The notes below the pieces were generated by a model. The model made no database searches, had not been told where the DNA came from, and saw only the letters and a list, made by a program, of their open reading frames with translations. The position numbers and the translations under genes are program-made. Shown piece by piece: positions 45,642 through 55,940 of a stretch of DNA of 64,000 nt (position 1 is its first letter; each line of letters begins with the position of its first letter). The stretch is from positions 1,736,001-1,800,000 of the forward strand of contig JAUKUA010000005.1 in assembly GCA_030549175.1 (NCBI GenBank), written 5' to 3'. The DNA comes from Lasiosphaeris hirsuta (lineage: Eukaryota > Ascomycota > Sordariomycetes > Sordariales > Lasiosphaeriaceae).

Positions 45642-46835
45642 CTAGGGAAGCCGTTCCCCATGTTCGGCCCCGAGAAGGATCACATCTAGCCGCTGTATTT
45701 CGTGGTCGTCTCTGCCCTCTTGCACAACGCGGTTCAGTTTCCCGTCATCAAAAGCGATGCCATGCCACAGAAGTATGCCAAGTAGCCGCGCATCCCTCAC
45801 CGTCTCGCGTAGTAGTGCATCGGTCGCTAACACCGGCACCGCTGTCTCCAATTCTTGCCAGAATATGACGCGCAAGTTGTCGGCAGCAGGAGAGTACGCG
45901 AAGCTGCTGTCTGGTGGAGGGTACGGGCGGCCCGCGCCATTGCGAATGCCAGTGGTGGTGGTTCGACCAAGGAGTTCCTCGAGCCCATAGAAACCTACCC
46001 CAGCAGGGAGATACTCGGCTTCGGCCCAGTCCAGAAGACCTGCCAGGCGAAGAGGTGTTGGCCCGTTGGCGTTCGATTCATCTGATGCCCTCTCGACCAT
46101 GATGTTGCTTGGGACCAGGTCCCCGTGTGTGAGCACCCACGGAAGGGCCTCAATCCTAGGCAAAGCGTGGAGTACATGCGCCACAGTAGGATGGAAGCGC
46201 CGAGGCAGCTCGGAGAGCATTCTCTCGAGGCGCCATCGTAGGGAGATGCCGATCTTGCCTTTCCGGGAGATCAGGGCCGAGTCCGTGTGAGAGAGAGATG
46301 AGTTCCAGCCGCGAGCGAAGAGGAGGGCGAAATCCTTTATCAGTGGCTCTTGGTCGTCACTGTAATATAGACCCGAAGGAATAGGGCTGTTATACCATAT
46401 GTCGGCAAGAGAAACACCGGGGATACGGGACATAAAGTACACGTGCAAGGAGGGGGCATCGTGGCCGTCTCCGGCACCAAGAGTCCCCAAAAAGCGAGTC
46501 GGGGGCGCGAGCCCTTCATAGACTCTCTGGGCGAGGTTAACAACCGTCAAGTCGATACGATGTGCTGGCGGGCGGAACTGTATGATGGAGTCGCGGTCGA
46601 GGTATAGAGTGAATGAGCAGTAGCCCTGTGAGGGTGCTTCGCGGATGGCTGCATCCGGGTACTGATTTCTAGAAAATTCCCAACAATGTAGTCGGGTCGA
46701 GGGAGGGAGGCGGCAGCGAGTAGAGTCGGCGGCGGCGTTATCGGTACTGATTTCTCCGTCTAGTTTTAGGGCCGACCGTGCTACCCCCAACAGGTCTCCT
46801 GTCTCTGAAGGCAACATCTCGGAGTATGGTCTCAA
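45642..46835 (-). CDS. Aminoglycoside-phosphotransferase (APH) fold protein
   Basis: Single-exon 397-aa frame. The C-terminal lobe has the APH catalytic signature HGDLVPSN (237-244; Asp239 and Asn244) and the Mg2+-binding LLDWAEAE (Asp269). The N-terminal lobe contains SIIQFRPPAHRIDL and the hinge-like MSRIPGVSLADIW. Fungal APH-fold proteins are numerous and mostly uncharacterised small-molecule or protein kinases; antibiotic resistance should not be assumed. A clear GxGxxG loop is not seen, as is usual for the family. The first about 60 residues look less conserved, and a later Met or an upstream intron is possible. Family call firm, substrate unknown. Confidence 0.82.
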   Translation of the reverse strand: MRPYSEMLPSETGDLLGVARSALKLDGEISTDNAAADSTRCRLPPSTRLHCWEFSRNQYPDAAIREAPSQGYCSFTLYLDRDSIIQFRPPAHRIDLTVVNLAQRVYEGLAPPTRFLGTLGAGDGHDAPSLHVYFMSRIPGVSLADIWYNSPIPSGLYYSDDQEPLIKDFALLFARGWNSSLSHTDSALISRKGKIGISLRWRLERMLSELPRRFHPTVAHVLHALPRIEALPWVLTHGDLVPSNIMVERASDESNANGPTPLRLAGLLDWAEAEYLPAGVGFYGLEELLGRTTTTGIRNGAGRPYPPPDSSFAYSPAADNLRVIFWQELETAVPVLATDALLRETVRDARLLGILLWHGIAFDDGKLNRVVQEGRDDHEIQRLDVILLGAEHGERLP

Positions 46836-47662
46836 AAGCTACGGAGAGAGCTGGCCCTAAACGGTCGGGTGGAACTTCAGCATGTTGATCCCTCAGTTCG
46901 GGCCTGAGCTTGCTAGCGACGTTTGTGGCAGATGTGAAAGCCAAGCTTGAGAGTAACAGGACACCATTGCAGCAATGGCATGTGCTTGCATGCAGGACGC
47001 CCTCAGTCAGCCAGTGGGGGATGTGGGCGGTGATCCAATGACCACACCGCAACAGGCATGCACCGGGACATCCCGCTGGATCATGACCAAGAGGAGGAGT
47101 AGGTAAGGTAGGTATGCTCGCAATACCGCAGGCGAAATGGTGTTGAAGATACTTGGTCATGGTTAGAAGTGCCTCCTGCCCTTGGGCTTTTTGGGAAAGC
47201 TCAGATTGAGCAAACCTACTAGGTAGCGTTGTCGTTGAAACTTGACGACGGGATCTGCCACGCTCCTTCCAATTCCCCCACGCCCCAATTTTTACCCCAG
47301 TCTCGACAGGGCCGCCGCCTGACAAAGGGGGTCGGGTGGCCTTGGCAACCCCAATCATCAATCAACAGGGCAGCGGGGGTTCACTCCAACTCTCACCAAC
47401 ACCACTTTACCGCGGCTGTTAGTCTGAAGGCACACTGCGACTTTTTCGTGCCCGACATGACATATAACATTTTGTATTTGCGCGATTCATACAGGAGTGT
47501 GTCTACCGCAGCTTAGCGTCACCTCCTGAGGTCGAATCCTGAAAAGGATAATTACTTTGCTTCAACATCAACAGCGCTAACGAGGATGAGAAAGTATCAT
47601 ATATTAGGTATCAGTGTCAAGTTTAGGTAGACCACCTACAGACTTCCATACTGGGTCTGGCC
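46836..47662. other. Intergenic: APH gene promoter and DUF2235 gene 3' flank
   Basis: About 830 bp between two minus-strand genes. A minus-strand frame at 46738-47361 overlaps the APH start in another frame and has no recognisable features. Confidence 0.5.
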
Positions 47663-49749
47663 TCACCAGTCTTCCATATTAAAGTGCCCCGCAAACTCAT
47701 ATACATTTGGTCTCCCACCGGACAGGCGTAAGAGTTGCCTTTCGTAGGGCCCCAAGGGTTCCTCAACCATTAACCGCTGAGGCGGAGCGTCCGCTTCAGC
47801 ACCACAATACTCCCACACCCAGCGGTAGCCCCTTTTCTTAATGGCAGATAGCTGGCGCTGCTGATCGGCCGCATTGTCCACCCTTGTTTGGGCATCGGAA
47901 ACCGAATCCGCGCCCTCACCCATCGTATCTCTTGCTATCGCTGCCGAAGCTGCCTCCCCTGTGTGCTCCCACGTCGTCTGAAACTCTGGTATGGCGTCTG
48001 TAAAGCCCTCCGTTGTCTTTCGCAGCCGCCAACTACCCTTGAGTGCTGGTGCTGTCCAAGCATGCTTGTCGTTGAGGCCCAGCCCCTTTAGGGCGAGGCG
48101 AACGCGCACCGAGCTATGGATACGCTCATTAGTGTCTTCGAGGAACGCACGCGTTGGAAATCCCGTATCAGGGTCCACCTTCTTGTATCTTCCCGGTGTC
48201 CTCAAATTATAGCCCGATACTTTGAACATAAAGCCCTCCGAACTAAGGATTGCCCCCAGTGCCCAGGGCCGGACCGGATCATTGTTCTTGTAGATAGGAT
48301 CAACCGCCCACTGCTTCATTGTTGGCAGCACCTTGTCGAACAGGCCACAGTATGCGCCGGTGTCATTGTCAGCCTCCTCAGAAGAAGCAATCGGGTCATC
48401 CGACGTGATCGGGGGTGGCGTGTGTGGAGGGTTAAGTTTGTTGTCGGCTATCTCGCGATAATATCGCTCCAGATGAGTGAAAATCCTCGCGATTGTGGCC
48501 TCGTCAAATTCAACACCGATCGAAGCGAGTTGATCCATCATCCCTGAGAGGCATGGCGATAAGCCTATAGTTCCTGGACGTGCATGCCAGGGTGAGGGGG
48601 CTCGACCTACATGCCAGAGACATGTTGGCAACGCAAGCGTCTTGCCATCCGCCGCCAATATTACTATGATTACCGGGGAACCAGACCTGCCGGAGTTTGG
48701 TTGAATTCCGGTTGCTAGCGCCCCGTTCCCAAACCGTGGGGCTGAAAGGGAGTCGGTGCTCATCTAATGCTAAAGCTTGGAAGGCGTACTCAATTCGATT
48801 TGACAAATCGGTATCATAGAAGCGGTACTCCCTTGTCGAGTGATGAAGTCCGACCTTGGAAAGGAGAGTGACGTTGGGAATCCCCAAACTCCCGACAGTG
48901 TCCCAGACAGCTCGCTAGGTCAGCTGAGAGGCCCGAGCCAAAGGGTTAAGGATGGCTGCAATTACCGACGGCCTTGACCCTGATCGGCACTTCTTTGCCG
49001 CCCTCGACGTACACTCGGGTCAACCCCCTCTTTGTAGATATCAGCACAGCCCACAATATGCTTTACCAGACAGCAACAACCTCAAGGAGCATCTGTTGAT
49101 ACTTTGGCTGGGCATCTTCACCCTTAGGCTTACTGTCGAACGGTGTTCCAGGGAATGGATCCTCGTAGTCGAGGGTCCTCCAGTTTTGCGTGTCTTTGAA
49201 AATGGGGTAGAAGAACTCCATGCCCGCACGAGTGAGTAAACCGAGGTTTGCAATCATTCCCGCGATAGATCTCGCAGTGAACGCCCCTCTGCTACGGCAT
49301 CAGCGAACCTCCGGGGTCTTAAACGCTAGGAACACTTGCCTGGAAAAGCCTACAAGGATTATCTCATCCCCATCGCAATAGTTGGCACATATAAACGCGT
49401 AGGCTGAACGGATATTCTCAGAGATGCCCAGCCCAAAGGCGCCCCCTGACACAATATCCATCATGGAGCCGCCCGTCCCTACGCCAGACTGATACTCGAT
49501 GATTTGCACAGTGCCATCGGTGCAGATGCGGCGGAGCGACCTTGAGAGCCGGGTGACGTTAGAGGGGGTCTGAAGCTTGCCGACAGGATTCCACAGCGTT
49601 GGCTTAGAGTAGCCTCTGTCTCTTTGGAGTTGGTGTTAGAAGTTGCCGCTGACAAAGACTGAGCCGACTCACGAGTTCTGCCAAGTGCCATCACAGCACA
49701 CAGTCAGCCTCTTTTTTATAGATCGAGGCGCCGATTGCTTCGTAGCCAT
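47663..49749 (-). CDS. DUF2235 alpha/beta hydrolase (Tle1-type phospholipase-like)
   Basis: Six exons: 49749-49673, 49615-49340, 49288-49081, 49029-48966, 48910-48611 and 48543-47663. All phases agree, giving 601 aa. The start MATKQSAPRSIKKRLTVCCDGTWQNS is the classic DUF2235 N-terminus. The nucleophile elbow GFSR-GAFTARSIAGMI (GxSxG) is split by a 51-nt intron with donor AG|GCAAGT, apparently GC-AG. Further motifs are KAVAVWDTVGSLGIP (acid-residue strand) and VWFPGNHSNIGGGWQD (catalytic His). The C-terminal half (WMMDQLASIGVEFDE and beyond) is family-specific. Relatives include bacterial type VI lipase effectors Tle1; fungal members are cytosolic proteins of unknown substrate. The exon 3 donor (GTTGTT) is weak. 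Secure family, role unknown. Confidence 0.88.
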
Positions 49750-50431
49750 TGCAAATATGGGCATCACGTCCTATAATACTACAATGACAATGTAATGAGC
49801 GACGTGTGGGGGGTGACGTGAGGGAGACCTGCTAGTGGGCCGGCCAGCAATTCGGCTGACACCAGACTCTGAATTGACTTAGGTGGTGGCACGTTTCAAG
49901 CCAAAGTTCTGACGCCGACGGCGCTGTGGGAGTGGAGTGTATGGCCGCCTGGCCCTCCACAACTTCCACTGCCGGCAACTTTAGGAAAGCGCAATACAGA
50001 CTTGTAGCGGTAATCGGAAGGTTGGTCCGATGCGCGACAACGACGAGAAGGGAAAGGAAGACGAAGAAAGGCTATGTAAGGCATCATATGTAACTCAATT
50101 GTACGGCTGTTTACTGCTTTTCCTTTTGTTGGTTAAAATAGAAGTAAACAAAACAGAGCCATTCTCGAAAGCAATAGGTAGGGGACTATGTCGTTCAGAC
50201 GGTGTACATATAGGCATGTACATTCGGTTGGATTGAATTGGGAATGACTGCGAGAATTCGACTGTATGAGACGTGATGACATTGGACTCTAAGTAACGCC
50301 ATCTTGCCAAGTATCGAGCCTCAAGTCGGCCGGAGCGGATCACCTCCGTTGCTGTGTGCATCCGTCGACATGCATTGCAGGGTGCAGATGTGGAGAGCGA
50401 GCCGTGGGTTCTCGGCAGGGCTAATCACGCA

Positions 50432-50467
50432 CGCGAGCGGTGGATTGCCCGCGAGCGGCGGATTGCC
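50432..50467. repeat. 18-bp direct duplication
   Basis: Two adjacent copies of CGCGAGCGGYGGATTGCC differing at one position. Confidence 0.9.
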
Positions 50468-51224
50468 GTGTCGCGGATGGGAAAGGACGAGGGAAAAGAT
50501 AGAACAGGATAAGATAAACATAAATAGTAAACCACGGCAATAACGTAACGATCAAAGACTTGAGCGGAGAGGTCTGGAGACGTCTAGTGTAGGAAAATGA
50601 CTTCGGCGTCGTCATTGGATGGTCGGCGTGGTCTAGGCCGAGCTGGAGCTATGCTTAAATGGCCTAATAACCCGCCGCACTTACAACGAGCCGAGATGCC
50701 AAAGGAGTCAGCAGTGTAGGCTTGTGGATTCTTTCGGGCATCAACTCAGGGCCGTAAAATCAACATATCCACACCAGCTCTTCCTCACCTAGCTCGTCCA
50801 TGTAGCTCATAGTAGTCGATCACGGTCGCTCCTCGATACGAGGCAGCAGACGGGCCGCGATTATCGACGGTTGCTGCGGTATCGAAGCTCGAGAGGAGAG
50901 GGCGACTGCCCGCCACTGCATCCTCTTGGTTAGCAGTGTGACCTGCTCGAAGGCCCCCGCAGTGGAATTGACCAATCAGCGGCGCATATCGATCGGATGG
51001 ATGGCGATTGTGCATCTCGAAGCTGCAGCCGCGATAAGCCCCCAAGCACTCTTTCCGGGAGCAAGCATCTGTGCTAGAGGAGCAAGTTGATCATGCCTCA
51101 CAATCACCCAATTTAGTGCGATAGAGACGTCGCACTCGAGTGCCGCCAGAAGCAGGCCCGAGCAGGCTACCGCGGGTATCCCCAAGGCTGAACGAGCGCG
51201 CTCCGGTCCTCGGTCGGCGTCCAG

Positions 51225-51250
51225 TACCTACCTACCTACCTACGTAGGTC
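51225..51250. repeat. (TACC)n repeat ending in a palindrome
   Basis: Four to five TACC units running into TACGTAGGT, so the end can fold back on the array. Upstream of the AVT gene. Confidence 0.8.
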
Positions 51251-51738
51251 GCAGTATCGAGCTTGCGCCGTCTCGAGCCGGCCCAGTGTCTCCTTCCTCG
51301 CCCAACTGCCTCCTGGTGTCTCTTGTCGCGAGACTCCCCGCTCTGCCATCTGTCGGTGTCTGACGGCGTCAGTTAGTTAATACCAGGTCTTGTCCGCCGC
51401 GCACTGCGAGCGGGAGCGATAGAGTTTTCGAGTGATATCTGCATCTTGAACGCTGTAGCTTTGCAACTTTCTTCATCATCCCCTGCACTGCAGAGCTATC
51501 CTCGTCTGTCACATCACATCCCCACCACCTCCACTCCCTGCCCAGGCTAGTGGCGAGCATTACCCTGGGATCGCAAGCCTCGGCGAGCCCCGCGACGGCC
51601 CTGTTGTGAGCAGTGCAAGGCCTGCGTATTGGCAGTTTGGCTTTTTTTTCTTCCCTCTGTTTTTTTCTTCGCACCCGTAATTAATCTCTGACTGGATTTG
51701 TCGTCCTCAGCCTCTGTCCTGTCCCCGGCAGTCGCAAT

Positions 51739-54267
51739 ATGGCATCCAGAAACCCGTCGACATGGGACCAGTACGAGCGCGGCGGCGGCCGGAGCGGCAG
51801 CGTCTCGTCCGTAGGCAACCGCAGCGTCCAGTTCGCTGAAGACGAGTCTCTCCTAGGCCGCAGTCCCGATTCGCAGGCCGGCCACGACGACAGCGAGTGG
51901 CCTCACCACCTCAGGCGCAGGCGCTCCTCCATGACGAACCGCCTTGCAGGCATCACCGACATCGGCGGCGTCAACAGTATCAGGTCCTTCACCCGGAGTT
52001 GGCAGCGCGCTGCTGGCTTCGCTGAGGTCATTCCCCAGCGCCCGGCTTTTGTCTACGCCCCCGACCAGGCCCCGCTGGTTTCCGACGCCCTTCCGTCCCG
52101 GAGACTCGACATCGAGGCCGATCACCACACCGTGAGGTCTTCCCTCCTCCGCCAGCACTTCGAGGCTTCCCCCTACGAGTCGGCCGTGCGAGACGAGAGC
52201 CCCGAGCCCGGCGCCAGCCACTCGGCCACCATTCACGCCAACGATTTCCGCGAGCGCGAGCAAAAGGCCCTGGATAGCGAGCTTGCCCAGCTATTCCGCG
52301 TGGGGAGCGCTACCACCACGTCGGGCTCGATATTCGCCATTCCGCCGCACTTGGCCACCCCCCCAATCATCGGGAGCTATGGCTCCATGCCTGACTATGG
52401 CACGGTGCGCTCTGATATCAGCCGCACCTCGATGGCGCAGGCTGCCGCCATGTGGCGGCAGCAGCAGGAGGCTGGAGGCAATGTGCCCGATGGCGAGATC
52501 GCGCCCATCTTGGTAAAGGAGGTTGAGCAGGATGGCAAGATTGTGTTGGCGGTTGAAGGACAGTCGACACTCCCCCAAACCGCCTTCAACTCCATAAAGT
52601 ATAACCCCTCCTCGAAGCTGGTTCGCCGTTCGTTGTATGGTGCCGCTGCTGACTCGTCGTTACCTGTAGCGTCCTGATTGGAGTTGGGCTACTCAGTTTG
52701 CCTATGGGGATCAAGTACGCTGGCTGGCTGTGCGGCATGGTCGCCCTCTTTGTTTGCGCAGCGGTGACAGCTTACACAGCGAAACTGCTGGCCAAGTGCA
52801 TGGACTTGGACCCGAGTCTAATCACCTTTTCTGATCTGGCCTTCATCTCGTTTGGACGGAATGCGCGTATCGCGACCAGTATTCTCTTCACCCTTGAGCT
52901 TCTCGCCGCTTGCGTGGCCCTCATTGTGCTCTTCGCCGACTCTTTGCATCTCTTGTTTCCAGGGCAGCTTTCCATAATTGGCTGGAAGGTTGTCTGCTCA
53001 CTCATCCTGATACCCCTCAACTTTCTCCCGCTACGCTTGCTGAGCTTCACCAGCATCATCGGCATCTTTTCGTGTCTCAGCAGTGAGTGTCGTATTTCAG
53101 GTGCAGACGAGAGGAAGGCTTTGACTGACCTGTGAGCTCTTTAGTTGTTCTTATTCTACTCCTAGATGGCTTTATCAAGCCATTTTCGCCAGGATCTCTT
53201 ATCGAGCCAGCTCAGACTTACCTCTTTCCTGAGAACTGGCTGACTTTGCCGCTCTCCTTCGGGTTGCTTATGTCTCCATGGTAAGGCACCATCGTTATGG
53301 GACTAGTTTCGAGCACATGACTGACACAGAAGTACAGGGGCGGCCACAGTGTCTTTCCAAATGTAAGTACACTCCTACCAATTGGGTTTTAATGTCGGAT
53401 ATTTACTAACCTTTTTTAGATCTACCGGGACATGAGACACCCGCATAGATACACGCAGGCGTTGAAAATCTCGTTTTCCTTCACAGTGAGTCTCGCTGCA
53501 CACTCGATGACCTAAAATGCCATCGGCTAAACAAGCTTGTAGTATATTCTCGACGCAACTACAGCGGTTGCTGGGCTTCTCATGTTTGGCGATGGCGTCC
53601 GTGACGAGATCACGTCAAACATCTTGATGGAGAGCAGCTACCCCCGTGCATTGACCATCATGGTGACTCTGTGTGTTGCCATCATCCCCTTGACCAAGAT
53701 TCCGTTGAACGCTAGACCCATTGTCGCAACCGCGGAGGTCATCTTCGGCTTGCATCAACAGGTCGTATCGGATAGCTCTGACCTTGTGGGGCGTACAATG
53801 TATTTCCGCGGTGTCATGAAGATCGCTGTCCGGATTTTGGTAGTCGTCGTCTTCTTGGCCATTTCGATCGTGTTCCCGGCATTTGACAGCATCATGGCTT
53901 TTATGGGGAGCGCGCTGTGCTTTACTATCTGCGTCACGTATGTTATCGCTCTTTATCTCTCGTTTCTATTTCCTATTTGTCTTTCGTCCTCCAAGATCAC
54001 ATCAGCTCCCTGGCTCTTGCATAAACCCCTCCTACACGCCGCATTTCTCTCAAAGTTGAACCTATCACCGGGTGACACTTGCTAACCCCTCCTTGATGCA
54101 GCCTTCCACTCGCCTTTTATCTTAAGCTCTTTAGCCACGAGATCACGAAAAGAGAGAGAATAGTGATCACTTCCGTCATGATCCTCTCTACAATTCTCTC
54201 CACCATAGGGACGATTTGGGCATTCCTGCCCAAGAGTTTGATTGGGGCGGAAGATACGCCCGAATAG
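51739..54267 (+). CDS. Vacuolar amino-acid transporter, AVT1-type (AAAP family)
   Basis: Seven exons: 51739-52598, 52670-53082, 53145-53280, a 25-nt microexon 53338-53362, 53420-53485, 53543-53937 and 54102-54267; 686 aa with all phases consistent. Residues 1-285 form a hydrophilic Ser/Arg-rich cytosolic domain. The AAAP permease follows: FNSINVLIGVGLLSLPMGIK in TM1, the GHSVFPNIYRDMRHP loop (partly encoded by the microexon), YILDATTAVAGLLMFGD and IPLNARPIVATAEVIFG, with about ten or eleven hydrophobic helices. Avt proteins are H+-coupled amino-acid carriers of the vacuolar membrane; Avt1 imports neutral amino acids. The long N-terminal extension fits Avt1 and related paralogs. Divergent from the DUF2235 gene. 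Confidence 0.92.
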
Positions 54268-55940
54268 TTTGCGCTGGAGTTGGAGCCACGGCTAGCTGGT
54301 TGGTTCTCCCTGCGGCAAGAGCCCTCCTTATCGAGGGTGGTTTGGGCTTTGTCGTATATCTGGCGTTTTGGCAGACCTTATCATGTATTCATCGATTCGT
54401 AGCTTTGAGGCTGTCGGCAACCGGAGGGCGGTGATGGCTCTCTTATTTCTTATTGTAAGCAATATCGTGGCAATGTTCTGGATTGGATATGATTTGCCGC
54501 TGGCAAATGCATTGGCATGGCGCCATCCAGCGGATGGGAGGCACACACAAGCACATACATCTACATAATACACGCATCCTTAGCGGGCTGGTTGGCCTGA
54601 GAGCAGACCTGCATAGCTAGCCAGTCTGCTTCGCCTTTTACTCGCAAACCGACCCACAATGATGTGTGAGGCTTCGCATGATAAGTGCAATGTGCGTCGA
54701 TGTGTCGCGTCGAGATAGGGCGTACCAGAGAGATAAGGAGCAGCTCGAACCAGACGTCTCCTAACAACCCAACAGATACAGGTGACCTACCCGACTATCG
54801 AGCGACGGCAATCCCGAAAGGAAGCGGAATCATGAAAGGGGCAATGTTCAAACAAGTCCATTTCACACTCTTTGCGTTTCGCTATCTACCGTAGCTAGCC
54901 ACGTACATATATGCACGTGCATACATACACACATGTGCATACGTACCTAATGTGTGCGTGCTCACTTTCCCTGGCTAGGCAAGCGAGTGCCCTACCCATC
55001 TATGCTCATGTTTATTTGCTCCCAAGCGAAACAAACCGAAACAAGCCGGAAAGCAATACCTATCCTACCCAACAACCACCCGGCTCAATGATTTGGCCGA
55101 CTTAGACATAGTAATGCAACAGGTAGCAATACAGATTAGACGAACATGCGTCAATGTCCATTCCTCTGCACACAATCATGTGTCTCTTTTACGCACATCG
55201 CCTGACATAGCACTTACCCACCCGTTATGAGACATGGTTCGTCTTGGCTCCGTTTTGGTCGGCTCTCCCGCCCTGGTTCCCGCTGCGGTGTTATCGTTCA
55301 CGGCCACATAGTGACACCTGTCGCCTCTACACCTACGATGGCTGTGTCGTTGCATCCGCAGCAACGAGCCGAAGTGCTACCCTCCACGAGAGGATACAGT
55401 CTTTATCATTCACATCGAGTCACCATATGCCAACGATATCATGTTTCGAGTGGGTAACTTCTGGTATTGTGAAACTAATCTGGAGAATATCTAATACGCA
55501 GAAAGCGAGTTGGGACTAAGGTCATCACCCTCAGCCCACCGTGATCATAAGAAACAATGCTGACCCCTGTGTGTGGTTGTGTTTGTGCCACCCCATGAGA
55601 AAAAAGATCCAATCCAAACCCAATGTCCAGTTTCTCCTATTCATTTGACGCGCCTCTCCTCGGACGTGTTTCGTTTCGTTCTCTGGTAAAATAAAAAAAA
55701 ACAAGCCCCATGCTATGCAATGTGCCATCAGACGGATAAATCAACGTCTTGGTGTTGCGAAGCATACTCGCACACACCTTAAGAAGTGTATGAAGAAAAG
55801 AAAATTAAAGAAACCAACAAGGGTCAGCAATGCCCTGCACCAAACAGAAAAAAAGAAATGATGGTTGATCAACGGTGAGTGACGGATGATGATAGCCCAA
55901 CTACAAGTGATAGACCGGCACTCGAGAAACCTCATCTCCG
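54268..55940. other. Convergent intergenic region (AVT and kinase 3' ends)
   Basis: 1.67 kb with no supported gene. Includes an alternating purine-pyrimidine stretch (54900-54960). The kinase 3' UTR side is A/T-rich. Confidence 0.55.
54900..54960. repeat. Alternating purine/pyrimidine (TG/CA/TA) stretch
   Basis: Sixty bases rich in ACGTACATATATGCACGTGC-type words with several self-complementary segments; potential Z-DNA or cruciform. Confidence 0.6.

Larger units (their letters stand above)
49750..51738. other. Bidirectional intergenic region, DUF2235 gene / AVT gene
   Basis: 2 kb between divergent genes, including both promoters and the AVT 5' leader. Holds an 18-bp direct duplication (50432-50467) and TACC repeats (51225-51250). 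No supported gene. Confidence 0.55.

Noticed and set aside
46738..47361. 207-codon minus-strand frame overlapping the APH gene start
   Set aside because: No domain and random-like composition; overlaps a supported gene in another frame.
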